A stretch of DNA of 40,018 nucleotides from Actinomycetota bacterium (GTDB lineage Bacteria; Actinomycetota; Acidimicrobiia; Acidimicrobiales; JAMCQF01): contig JAMCQF010000161.1 of NCBI GenBank assembly GCA_023379605.1, positions 1-40,018 on the forward strand, in the 5' to 3' direction. Within the stretch, counting starts at the first letter, position 1. The number at the start of each line of letters is the position of its first letter. This document shows, piece after piece, positions 27,984 through 37,019 of this stretch. The position numbers were made by a program, and so were the translations under genes. The notes beneath the pieces are model-generated. The model worked only from the letters and a program-made list of their open reading frames with translations, was not told where the DNA came from and did not search any database.

Positions 27984-28451
27984 CTAGTCGCTGCGCTTGC
28001 GGCTGAAGAACCCAGTGAGCAGCTGAGCAGCCTCACTTTCCCGGACGCCCGCTATGACTTCCACTTCGTGGTTGAGCCGTGGATCGCCACAGAGGTTGTA
28101 CAGGGATCCACAAGAGCCTCCCCGGGGGTCTGCAGCGCCGAAGACCACCCGGTCCACCCGGGCTGCAACCAACGCACCCGCGCACATTGGGCAGGGTTCC
28201 AAGGTCACCACAAGGGTGGTCCCAGCAAGCCTCCAGGAGCCCATTATCTCGGCCCCATCCCGTATGGCCAGCATCTCGGCGTGGGCAGTTGGGTCTGCGG
28301 TGGTCTCGCGTTCGTTGTGGCGGCGCGCGATCACTTTGGCCACCTGTGGGTCCTGACCAAAGAGCAGCACTGCTCCGACAGGGACCTCGTTCAGCTCCAA
28401 GGCAATCCTCGCTTCAGCCAGCGCAACGCCCATGGCAGCCTCGTAGTCCAT
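27984..28451 (-). CDS. tadA: tRNA-specific adenosine deaminase
   Basis: AHAEMLAIRDGAE, TLEPCPMCAGALVAARVDRVVFGA zinc/catalytic motifs. Confidence 0.93.
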   Translation of the reverse strand: MDYEAAMGVALAEARIALELNEVPVGAVLLFGQDPQVAKVIARRHNERETTADPTAHAEMLAIRDGAEIMGSWRLAGTTLVVTLEPCPMCAGALVAARVDRVVFGAADPRGGSCGSLYNLCGDPRLNHEVEVIAGVRESEAAQLLTGFFSRKRSD

Positions 28452-28545
28452 GCGCCCAGGCTAACCGGCATGCCATAGTGACCAACTAAACGACTGACGA
28501 GTCCGAAACCTGAAGACCTCCCCGTCCAATCAGTAGGCCTCCCTG

Positions 28546-28630
28546 CGGAGAGGGGGGGATTCGAACCCCCGGTGGGTTGCCCCACACACGATTTCCAGTC
28601 GTGCCGATTAGGCCGCTCTCGCACCTCTCC
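28546..28630 (-). tRNA. tRNA-Ser(GGA)
   Basis: Reverse complement GGAGAGGTGCGAGAGCGGCCTAATCGGCACGACTGGAAATCGTGTG...GGGTTCGAATCCCCCCCTCTCCG: GGA anticodon, class II variable arm. Confidence 0.96.
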
Positions 28631-28697
28631 TTGTTGTGGGAACGCTTGGGATGGCTGCCTAAGCATTCCTGCGCCGAACGAGGCTAGCCTTGGAATG

Positions 28698-28832
28698 AGG
28701 TCGCCGTGGCGTGCGGCGACCGGGTCCTACGCAACAGGTCCCCGTGAACCGAGTCAGGGTCGGAAGGCAGCAGCTCTCAGCGGGCAGATCTGTGTGCCGT
28801 AGCCAACCTGGTCGCCGCACGGCAGGGCGATC
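28698..28832 (+). ncRNA. ffs: bacterial signal recognition particle RNA (ends approximate)
   Basis: Conserved domain GTGAACCGAGTCAGGGTCGGAAGGCAGCAGC closed by complementary arms GTGCGGCGACC / GGTCGCCGCAC; lies between tRNA-Ser and dnaX as often seen. Confidence 0.85.
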
Positions 28833-28886
28833 TTTGTCTTATGAGCTGTGTGTCGCTTTAGTGGCTCAACCCGGTAATGTTCGCCC

Positions 28887-30704
28887 GTGGTCTCAGCTCA
28901 GAAACCCTTCCAAGCCCTTTACAGGCGCTATAGGCCCCAACGTTTCAATGAGGTCGTTGGCCAGGACCATGTAGTTGTGGCATTGCGCAATGCGGTGCGG
29001 GACTCCCGGGTCGCTCATGCCTATCTTTTCAGCGGACCACGCGGTACAGGCAAGACCTCTACTGCTCGGATACTGGCCAAGGCCCTAAACTGCGTTGACC
29101 CTGACGGCGGCGAGCCGTGTGGCGTTTGCCAGTCATGCACCGACATCGCAGACGGTAGATCCCTAGATGTGCACGAGCTGGACGCCGCTTCCAACAACGG
29201 TGTGGAAGCGATGCGGGACCTGGTTTCCAGGGCGGCTCTGGGCACGCCGGGCCGGTGGAAGGTCTACATAGTCGATGAGGTTCACATGCTCTCGGCCGCA
29301 GCTGCGAACGCACTTTTGAAGACGTTGGAGGAGCCCCCTGCGCATGTGGTCTTCGTGCTCGCCACAACAGACCCCCAAAAGGTGCTTGCCACAATCCGCT
29401 CCAGGACCCAGCACTTCGAGTTCCATCTGCTCAAAGCTGAGGTGCTGAGAGGCCTATTGGAGGGCATCTGCGCTGATGGCGGCCTGGCGGCTCCTGAGGG
29501 CGGTGTGGAAAGAGCTGTGCGGCAGGCGCGTGGCTCGGCCAGGGACGCCCTGAGCGTCTTGGACCAGGTGCTGGCGGCAGGCCGGCTGGACGAACCCGGA
29601 GCCGGCTTGGAGGAGATAGCAGATGCCCTTGGAACCAGAGATATTGGCCGGGTCCTCTCACTGCTGGCAGTAACGCTTGCATCTGGCCAGGATCCAGCCA
29701 GGATAGCGACGGACCTTGCGGAGTACCTTCGCCAAGGGTTTCTCGCTACGGTGGCGCCGGAGCTGGTCGAGCTTGACCCGGCTGGAGTGGTAAGAGCGGC
29801 TGGATTGGCCAAGCAGATGGGTCTGGCGGCGCTGGTGAGGGGCATGGAGGTACTGGGCAGAGCCCAGATCGAGATGCGCGATGCCTTGGAGCCCAGGCTC
29901 CAGCTCGAGGTCGCTCTCACGCGCTTGGCCAGCCCTGAAGCAGACGACTCCACTGCTGCCCTGCTGGAGCGTCTGGAGCGTCTGGAGCGAGCTGTGAGGT
30001 CGTTCGGTGATGTCGCTCAGGGATCAAGCCCGGGATCGCGCTCCGCCCAGCCTGACCCGCCCGCTCCATCTGTGCAAGCGAGGGGCGCTCCCAGCTCAGG
30101 TCCTGAGCCGAGTCCTTTGCCAGGCTCTGCGCTGGGGGCCTACCGCTCCAAGCCAAAGATCCCTACGGATACCAAGCCCGAGCCGGCAGCTATCTCCATG
30201 GGTGCCACAGAGCAGGTTGGCTTAGGGTCAGGAGAGCTTGAGGGGGCCCAGCAGGTCGCTGCTGGAACTGTAGTACCCAGCTTCCCCAGCAGAGATGACC
30301 TTGTAGCCGCCTGGGGCGATACCGTGCTCGCAGCCCTGGGCCCGCGTGCCAGAGCTCGCTTTCGGGCTGGTCGCTTTGTGGGTGCAGCAGATGGCGTGGC
30401 AGTCTTTGCACTTCCCAATCCAGTACATCTATCCTATTGCGAGCCCATGCGGCGAGAGGTGGAGCAAGCCCTCTCGGATCACTTTAGTGCCAGGATCTCC
30501 CTACGCCTGGTAGTTGAGGGTGACCAGGTCATCGAGGGTGAGCAGTCTGGCGAAGGCGATGCTTTGCCCGAAAGCTCGCTGGGTGCTGAGACCGATTTGC
30601 CACAGGGAGCCGACTTTGGTGATCGAAGCAGCCTGGAAGTACCGCCAGCACCAGAGGAGCGCCTCATGCAGGCATTCCCCGGGGCGCGTGAGGTGGATCG
30701 GTAG
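28887..30704 (+). CDS. dnaX: DNA polymerase III subunit gamma/tau
   Basis: [42 protein letters not shown], four-Cys zinc motif, [26 protein letters not shown] start. Confidence 0.96.
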   Translation: MVSAQKPFQALYRRYRPQRFNEVVGQDHVVVALRNAVRDSRVAHAYLFSGPRGTGKTSTARILAKALNCVDPDGGEPCGVCQSCTDIADGRSLDVHELDAASNNGVEAMRDLVSRAALGTPGRWKVYIVDEVHMLSAAAANALLKTLEEPPAHVVFVLATTDPQKVLATIRSRTQHFEFHLLKAEVLRGLLEGICADGGLAAPEGGVERAVRQARGSARDALSVLDQVLAAGRLDEPGAGLEEIADALGTRDIGRVLSLLAVTLASGQDPARIATDLAEYLRQGFLATVAPELVELDPAGVVRAAGLAKQMGLAALVRGMEVLGRAQIEMRDALEPRLQLEVALTRLASPEADDSTAALLERLERLERAVRSFGDVAQGSSPGSRSAQPDPPAPSVQARGAPSSGPEPSPLPGSALGAYRSKPKIPTDTKPEPAAISMGATEQVGLGSGELEGAQQVAAGTVVPSFPSRDDLVAAWGDTVLAALGPRARARFRAGRFVGAADGVAVFALPNPVHLSYCEPMRREVEQALSDHFSARISLRLVVEGDQVIEGEQSGEGDALPESSLGAETDLPQGADFGDRSSLEVPPAPEERLMQAFPGAREVDR

Positions 30705-30712
30705 CTCTGGAG

Positions 30713-31321
30713 TTGGCAACTTTGTACACAGAGCCGCTGCAGATATTGATCGACGAGCTGGGCAAGCTTCCCGGCATAGGGCCCAAGTCCGCGCAGCGGT
30801 TGGCTTTTCACCTCCTCAGGGTCTCAGACGAGGATGCCTTGCGACTGGCTAGAGCGATAGCGGTCATGAAGGAGAAAACTACGTTCTGCGAGCGGTGCTT
30901 CAACATTGCCGAAGGCACGTTGTGTGCTTACTGCAATGACCCTGGGCGGGAGGGGAGCGTCATCTGTGTGGTTGAAGACCCGCGAGACATCGTTGCTGTG
31001 GAGAGGACCCATGAGTTCAGGGGTAGGTACCACGTGCTCCAGGGAGCCATAAGCCCGATCGAGGGCATTGGGCCGGAACGTCTTCGTATAGGAGAGCTCC
31101 TCAGCCGCATAGAGCCCGAAGCGGTTCAAGAGGTGATCCTTTGCACCAATCCGACCATTGAAGGGGAGGCCACGGCAATGTACCTGGCAAGGCTGCTCAA
31201 GCCCCTAGGGCTGCGTGTCACGCGTATAGCCAGCGGCCTTCCGGTGGGGGGAGACCTCGAGTACGCAGACGAGCTCACCTTGGGCCGGGCCCTCGAGGGT
31301 CGTCACGAGGTCCAAGCCTAA
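30713..31321 (+). CDS. recR: recombination mediator protein RecR
   Basis: [24 protein letters not shown], zinc finger [16 protein letters not shown], Toprim [20 protein letters not shown] start 8 bp after dnaX. Confidence 0.96.
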   Translation: MATLYTEPLQILIDELGKLPGIGPKSAQRLAFHLLRVSDEDALRLARAIAVMKEKTTFCERCFNIAEGTLCAYCNDPGREGSVICVVEDPRDIVAVERTHEFRGRYHVLQGAISPIEGIGPERLRIGELLSRIEPEAVQEVILCTNPTIEGEATAMYLARLLKPLGLRVTRIASGLPVGGDLEYADELTLGRALEGRHEVQA

Positions 31322-31384
31322 GGAGGCATCGCATAGCACCTCCCGTATTCAAGTTCGCCAGGCCATGCAAGATTTGTGGCCGCG

Positions 31385-32566
31385 TCAGACCTTTAGAAGG
31401 ATCGCGTCTCCCTGGCCGCCGCCCCCGCACAAAGCGGCTGCTCCAAGCCCGCCGCCTGCTCTGCCGAGCTCGTAAAGCAGGGTGAGAGCGACGCGGGTTC
31501 CCGACATACCCACAGGGTGGCCCAGCGCAATTGCCCCGCCATTGACGTTTACTATCTCCTCGCTTATCCCAAGATCCTCCATTGACGCAAGCGCCACAGC
31601 TGCAAACGCCTCGTTTATCTCGAAGAGGTCCACGTCGGCAACCGTCTTGTTGGCTTTGTCCAGCGCTTGGCGAATGGCCCTGGAGGGCTGTGTCAAAAGC
31701 GAGGTATCCGGGCCTGCCACCTGGCCGTATGAGACTATCTCACCCAATGGCCGGATCCCTAGGGACTCGGCCCGAGCTTTCGACATAACGACCACGGCAG
31801 CGCCACCGTCTGAGATCTGGCTTGCGTTGCCAGCCGTGATGGTCCCGTCCTTGTCAAAGGCAGGGCGGAGCTTTGCGAGCGATTCGAGGGTGGTTTCCGG
31901 TCGCACCCCTTCATCTGTGTCCACGACCACTGGCTCGCCTTTTTTGCTCGGGACCTGGACGGGAACTATCTCCTCTGCGAACCGTCCGGTCTTTATCGCT
32001 GCAGCTGCCCGCTCGTGGGAGGCGGCAGCCACGGCGTCTTGGCGCTCACGTGTCAGCCCGCCATGCCCAACGCAGTAGCGCTCCGTGCCAAGACCCATCG
32101 CACAGCTATCAAAGGCGCAGGTCAAGCCGTCGAACATCATGGAGTCCACCACAGTGGCGTCGCCCAGCCGGTAGCCAGACCTGGCGCCGGGCAGTAGGTA
32201 TGGGGCTTTGGTCATGGACTCCATTCCGCCCGCGACCACGATGTCTGCTTCTCCCGCTCCAATTAGCATGTCAGCTAGATAGATGCTGTTCAGGCCGGAT
32301 AGGCACACCTTGTTAACCGTAGTGGCAGCCACGTCCATGGGTATTCCGGCTTTGTACGCAGCCTGGCGTGCGGTGATCTGACCTTGTCCCGCCTGGATCA
32401 CATGGCCCATGAAGACGTAGTCAACCTGGTCTGGAGCCACGCCGGCGCGCTTTAGAGCTTCCGCAATGGCAAATCCACCGAGCTCCATAGCAGTGAAGCT
32501 GGCCAGGGCGCCCGACAGCTTGCCTATGGGTGTTCTGGCGCCGGAAACTATTACTGAGCCGGACAT
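31385..32566 (-). CDS. acetyl-CoA C-acetyltransferase / thiolase
   Basis: ARTPIGKLSGALASFTAMELGG, NKVCLSGLNSIYLADMLI catalytic Cys, NVNGGAIALGHPVGMSGTR, CGGGGQGDAILL. Confidence 0.93.
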   Translation of the reverse strand: MSGSVIVSGARTPIGKLSGALASFTAMELGGFAIAEALKRAGVAPDQVDYVFMGHVIQAGQGQITARQAAYKAGIPMDVAATTVNKVCLSGLNSIYLADMLIGAGEADIVVAGGMESMTKAPYLLPGARSGYRLGDATVVDSMMFDGLTCAFDSCAMGLGTERYCVGHGGLTRERQDAVAAASHERAAAAIKTGRFAEEIVPVQVPSKKGEPVVVDTDEGVRPETTLESLAKLRPAFDKDGTITAGNASQISDGGAAVVVMSKARAESLGIRPLGEIVSYGQVAGPDTSLLTQPSRAIRQALDKANKTVADVDLFEINEAFAAVALASMEDLGISEEIVNVNGGAIALGHPVGMSGTRVALTLLYELGRAGGGLGAAALCGGGGQGDAILLKV

Positions 32567-32740
32567 GGCGGCCTCCCTTTTGTCGTTCCAATGAGAGATG
32601 ACTTTGGGCCGCTAAGGCTGGAACTTGACCGCCTTCTCACCGTGCTGTGGTGGCTTTTGCCTGGCACTGGCAGGATAGGTTTGCTCAAAAACACAGCTTA
32701 GCCGCAGCCCCAGTGTAGCTCTCGGGCTAGATTTACGCCC

Positions 32741-34081
32741 ATGCGCGAGATCCTCGAAGCCATTCAGGCAGGTGCGAGCGGTGAGGAGATATCCCAGCTC
32801 CCGATACCGCAGCACTACAGGGCTGCTTTCGTCCGTAAAGAAGAGGTGGGAATTTTCGAGGGGCTTGCCTCCCAGGAGAAAGACCCCCGTCTTTCTCTCC
32901 ATGTAGGAGAGGTCGCCACCCCTGAGCTCGCTCCTGATGAGGCCTACGTAGCGGTCATGGCTAGCGCCATAAACTTTAATACCGTCTGGTCAGCCATCTT
33001 CGAGCCGATCTCGACCTTTGCCTTCCTCGAGAGGCTGGGAAGGGAGAGGAAGTGGGGGGCACGTCACAATCTCCCTTACCACGTGGTCGGCTCTGACGCC
33101 TCGGGCGTCGTGGTCAGGGTGGGCTCTGCGGTGCGCAATTTCAAACCCGGAGATCGGGTTGTGGTGCACTGTAACTACGTCGATGACCAGGATCCCGATG
33201 GCCACGACGACTCGATGATGGCAGCCAACCAGCGGATTTGGGGATTCGAGTCCAACTTCGGGGGTCTGGCAGATCTGGCCTTGGTCAAGGCGAACCAGCT
33301 CATGCCCAAGCCAGCGCACCTGTCATGGGAGGAAGCTGCGTGCAACGCTCTCACCAACTCCACCTCATACCGCATGCTCGTATCTCGCAACGGTGCGCAG
33401 ATGAAGCAGGGCGACACAGTGTTCATATGGGGCGCTACAGGCGGCTTGGGAGGATACGCTGTCCAGTACGTGCTGAATGGGGGCGGGATCCCCGTAGGTG
33501 TGGTGAGCTCAGCGGCGAAGGTGAAGCTGCTCAAGGATCTAGGATGCGAAGCAGTCATAGATCGTTCCGAAGCTAGGTACCGGTTCTGGAAGGACGAGCG
33601 CACCCAAGACGAGTCGGAATGGCGCCGGCTGGGCAAGGACATCAGGTCTCTCGTTGGCCAGGATCCAGATATCGTCTTTGAGCATCCAGGGCGCCAGACC
33701 ATGGGAGCGAGCGTCTTTATAGCCAGGCGAGGCGGTACGATCGTCACCTGCGCTGCCACCACCGGTTATATGATCGAGTACGACAACCGCCATCTTTGGA
33801 TGAAGCTGAAGACCATAAAGTCCAGCCACTTCGCCAACTACAAAGAGGCTTGGGAGGCCAACCGGCTCGTGTGCCGAGGGGTCATCCAGCCAACGCTCTC
33901 GATGGTGTTCCCCCTGGAGAAGGTGGGGGAAGCTGCTTACCAGGTTCACCACAACCTCCATGAAGGAAAGATCGGCGTGCTTTGCCTGTCACCAGAGGAA
34001 GGGCTTGGGATAGATGACCCTCAGCTACGGGCAAAGGTTGGAGAAGACCGGATCACGCTTTTTAGAAGGCATCAGGGATGA
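32741..34081 (+). CDS. ccr: crotonyl-CoA carboxylase/reductase
   Basis: MDR reductase with INFNTVWSAIFEP, GSDASGVVVRVG, VHCNYVD, IWGFESNFGG, IWGATGGLGGYAVQY, NRHLWMKLKTIKSSHFAN. Confidence 0.92.
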   Translation: MREILEAIQAGASGEEISQLPIPQHYRAAFVRKEEVGIFEGLASQEKDPRLSLHVGEVATPELAPDEAYVAVMASAINFNTVWSAIFEPISTFAFLERLGRERKWGARHNLPYHVVGSDASGVVVRVGSAVRNFKPGDRVVVHCNYVDDQDPDGHDDSMMAANQRIWGFESNFGGLADLALVKANQLMPKPAHLSWEEAACNALTNSTSYRMLVSRNGAQMKQGDTVFIWGATGGLGGYAVQYVLNGGGIPVGVVSSAAKVKLLKDLGCEAVIDRSEARYRFWKDERTQDESEWRRLGKDIRSLVGQDPDIVFEHPGRQTMGASVFIARRGGTIVTCAATTGYMIEYDNRHLWMKLKTIKSSHFANYKEAWEANRLVCRGVIQPTLSMVFPLEKVGEAAYQVHHNLHEGKIGVLCLSPEEGLGIDDPQLRAKVGEDRITLFRRHQG

Positions 34082-34506
34082 GCGCCCCCCTCCTGACAGA
34101 GATCGATCACATAGCCATAGCTGTCTTTGATCTGGACTCTGCCCTGGCGTGGTACAGCAGCGTGCTCGGTGCTGAGGTGGTTCATCGTGAGGTCGTAGAG
34201 AGTGACGGTGTGGAAGAGGCGCTCTTTCGAGTTGCCCAGTCCTATATCCAGCTGCTCACGCCTACAGGAGCGGGTTCACCAGTGAGGCGATTCCTGGAGC
34301 GCAAGGGGGAGGGGCTGCACCACGTTGGATATCGTGTGACTGACTGCGCAGAAGCTTTGGCGGCCTTCAAGGCAGCGGGGTGCAAGCTTATAGACGAGGT
34401 GCCAAGACCGGGGTCCAGAGGCACCACGGTGGGTTTTGTGCACCCTAAAGGTGCGTTTGGCACGCTCATTGAGCTGGTCGAAGAACCATCCCAAGCAGCC
34501 TTCTAG
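34078..34506 (+). CDS. mce: methylmalonyl-CoA/ethylmalonyl-CoA epimerase
   Basis: IDHIAIAVFDLDSALAWY, GEGLHHVGYRVTD, HPKGAFGTLIELVE; ATGA overlap with ccr. Confidence 0.92.
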   Translation: MSAPLLTEIDHIAIAVFDLDSALAWYSSVLGAEVVHREVVESDGVEEALFRVAQSYIQLLTPTGAGSPVRRFLERKGEGLHHVGYRVTDCAEALAAFKAAGCKLIDEVPRPGSRGTTVGFVHPKGAFGTLIELVEEPSQAAF

Positions 34507-34535
34507 CCAGGCCGGGCACTCGGGAGATGGCCTGG
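34507..34535. terminator. possible convergent-gene stem-loop
   Basis: Perfect CCAGGCC...GGCCTGG dyad (34507-34513 / 34529-34535) directly after the epimerase stop; only a weak T-rich tail. Confidence 0.4.
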
Positions 34536-34542
34536 TCTCTTG

Positions 34543-34971
34543 TCAGGTCGGGCTTCCGCTTACATGAGCCTTGCCCACTGCCACGCCAAAGAGCACCACG
34601 ATTGTGACAAGTATCGACAGCGAGCCAAGGATGATACCTGCGAGCGCCATCCCGTTACCGGTCTCCGCACCCTGTGACATGCGTATCCTGTTCCTGGCCA
34701 TCACACCTGTGATGACCGCAGGTATGCCAGCAAACACTCCGAAAAGGACGATCCCTATCCCGCACACCAATGACGCGATCGCTAGCCCGCTTCTCTTTGG
34801 GGGACCTCCCCATCCCCCTGGCTGCCAGTTTCCCTGCGGGAAACCGCCTGGGTGCTGCCCGTAAGACTGGTCGGGGGGTAGGTTCCAGTACGGGTTTGCC
34901 TCTGGGTAGGGTGGCGGCTTGTCCCACCCACCGGCTGGCCCTGAACCTGGATACTGTGACGGATCGCTCAT
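34543..34971 (-). CDS. DUF4190-like small membrane protein with Pro/Gly/Tyr-rich N-terminus
   Basis: MSDPSQYPGSGPAGGWDKPPPYPEAN...; two TMs with SGLAIASLVCGIGIVLFG...GNGMALAGIILGSLSILVTIV. The ORF track start 35547 is an over-extension. Confidence 0.8.
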   Translation of the reverse strand: MSDPSQYPGSGPAGGWDKPPPYPEANPYWNLPPDQSYGQHPGGFPQGNWQPGGWGGPPKRSGLAIASLVCGIGIVLFGVFAGIPAVITGVMARNRIRMSQGAETGNGMALAGIILGSLSILVTIVVLFGVAVGKAHVSGSPT

Positions 34972-35090
34972 GTCAATGAATGCTCCCTCCGGTGCCTTGG
35001 AGCAAACGAGCTGTCCAAGGTGCCGGGCTGTCTGCCGGCGCGTGCCGAAGCCACTTTTACCCCACCAGGTTAGCTTTGCCACCTTCGTCG

Positions 35091-35171
35091 TGGTAGGGCA
35101 GGCGGATGAATCAGGAGCATGGAGGGAGCCTCGAGGGCGAGCGAAGCGTCTTGTTGTGGTAGGGCAGGCGG
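35091..35171. repeat. two 15-bp direct repeats in the pccB upstream region
   Basis: TGGTAGGGCAGGCGG at 35091-35105 and 35157-35171 (66-bp period). Confidence 0.8.
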
Positions 35172-35208
35172 TATGGACCGAGGGAAAGCCTTGGTAGCCT
35201 GAGCTTCC

Positions 35209-36765
35209 ATGGAGCATCCTATGAGAGAGCGCCTGGCCGATCTGCAGGCACGCAAGGACCAGGCTCTGCACGCTGGATCCGAGCGGGCGGTGCAGCGCCA
35301 GCATGCCAAGGGCAAGATGACAGCTCGCGAGCGGCTTGACTATCTCCTCGATGCAGGCTCTTTTCAAGAGTTGGACATGCTGGCCAGGCACAGGGCTCAT
35401 GGCATGGGGTTGGAGGGGAACAGGCCCTACACTGACGGGGTCGTCACTGGTTTTGGAACCGTAGATGGTAGGCGCGTATGCGTTTTCAGCCAGGATTTCA
35501 CTGTCTTTGGCGGTGCGCTGGGCGAGGTCTTTGCCGAGAAGATCCACAAGGTCATGGATCTAGCCTCCTCCATAGGGGTGCCGATGATCGGCATAAACGA
35601 TGGCGCAGGTGCCAGGATCCAAGAGGGCGTGGTCTCGCTTCATTCCTACGGGGGCATATTCCATCGCAATGTCCAGTCCTCAGGAGTGATCCCACAGCTC
35701 AGCATCATCATGGGTCCGTGTGCGGGCGGGGCCGTGTACAGCCCAGCCATGACGGATTTCATATTCATGGTGGCCGAGACCAGCCACATGTTCATCACTG
35801 GGCCGGACGTTGTAAAGACCGTCACGGGCGAAGAGGTGACCTTAGAAGAGCTCGGTGGTGCGATGAGCCACGCCACAAAGTCAGGTGTCGCAACTTTCGT
35901 ATCTCCTGACGAGAAAGCTTGTTTGGACTCGGTACGCTACCTGCTCAGCTTTTTGCCGGCCAATAATCTAGAGGAGCCTCCGAGCATAGTGCCCTCTGAC
36001 GATCCCGATAGGCTTGTGCCAGAGCTGAACGGGTTGGTGCCCACCAGCCCTAACCAGCCCTATGACATGAACCAGGTGATAGAGGCCGTGGTCGATGACG
36101 GGGAGTACTTTGAGTACCACGCGCATTGGGCAAGGAACATTACCTGCGGGTTTGCTCGCCTGAACGGCAAGGTGGTTGGCATCGTTGGTAACCAGCCATC
36201 AGTTCTGGCGGGGGTCTTGGATATCGACTCCTCAGAGAAAGGAGCCCGTTTTGTTCGTACATGCGATGCGTTTAATATCCCGATAGTCACCTTCGTAGAC
36301 GTTCCTGGATTCCTGCCCGGGACAGACCAGGAGTATGGCGGGATCATCCGTCACGGGTCCAAGCTGCTCTATGCCTACTGCGAGTCGACTGTACCTAGGG
36401 TACAGATCATCACGCGCAAAGCTTACGGAGGCGCTTACGTGGTTATGAACTCGAAGTCCATAGGAGCGGACCTGGCTTATGCCTGGCCTTCAGCAGAGCT
36501 GGCCGTCATGGGGCCCCAGGGGGCAGTCGAGATCGTCTATCGAAGAGAGCTCGCAGAAGCCGCCGACCCGGTGCAACGGCGGGCAGAGCTTGTTGAGGAG
36601 TACACAGAGCGCTATGCCAACCCCTATGTAGCTGCTGAGAGAGGATTTGTGGACGACGTGATAGACCCTGCCGAGACGCGGCGGATCCTAGTGCGGAGCT
36701 TGGCTCTTCTAGCCTCCAAGCAGGAAGATCTCCCCAAGCGCAAGCATGGCAACGTGCCGCTGTGA
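35209..36765 (+). CDS. pccB: acyl-CoA (propionyl-CoA) carboxylase beta/carboxyltransferase subunit
   Basis: [93 protein letters not shown]. Confidence 0.94.
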   Translation: MEHPMRERLADLQARKDQALHAGSERAVQRQHAKGKMTARERLDYLLDAGSFQELDMLARHRAHGMGLEGNRPYTDGVVTGFGTVDGRRVCVFSQDFTVFGGALGEVFAEKIHKVMDLASSIGVPMIGINDGAGARIQEGVVSLHSYGGIFHRNVQSSGVIPQLSIIMGPCAGGAVYSPAMTDFIFMVAETSHMFITGPDVVKTVTGEEVTLEELGGAMSHATKSGVATFVSPDEKACLDSVRYLLSFLPANNLEEPPSIVPSDDPDRLVPELNGLVPTSPNQPYDMNQVIEAVVDDGEYFEYHAHWARNITCGFARLNGKVVGIVGNQPSVLAGVLDIDSSEKGARFVRTCDAFNIPIVTFVDVPGFLPGTDQEYGGIIRHGSKLLYAYCESTVPRVQIITRKAYGGAYVVMNSKSIGADLAYAWPSAELAVMGPQGAVEIVYRRELAEAADPVQRRAELVEEYTERYANPYVAAERGFVDDVIDPAETRRILVRSLALLASKQEDLPKRKHGNVPL

Positions 36766-36998
36766 GCTCTGAGCGCCCGCCAGTCTCTGAGCGGCTTTAT
36801 AATGGGGAGCCCTCCAGGCTTGCAGAGGAGCTCGTCGTGGCACTCGTCGCCGCAGCAGAGGCTTGCTGGCCCCGGCCGGCACCGTGCGACCGTGAGGCTG
36901 AGGAGCCGGTTGACCACACGAAGTGGAGGTTCGCTGGACGGTGGTGGAACGCGCCATTGGTGCTCCGCCGCCAGCGCCCCTGGGCGGCGCCTCGTTGA
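36762..36998 (+). CDS. probable acyl-CoA carboxylase epsilon-like subunit
   Basis: 78 aa, GTGA overlap with pccB; epsilon-like [20 protein letters not shown] helix and Trp-rich C-terminus. Confidence 0.6.
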   Translation: MSSERPPVSERLYNGEPSRLAEELVVALVAAAEACWPRPAPCDREAEEPVDHTKWRFAGRWWNAPLVLRRQRPWAAPR

Positions 36999-37019
36999 TG
37001 GTGACTTTGGCGAGAAGGC

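Noticed and set aside
34972-35547. N-terminal extension of the DUF4190-like ORF
   Set aside because: It runs across the divergent promoter region into pccB; ATG 34971 gives a typical compact protein.
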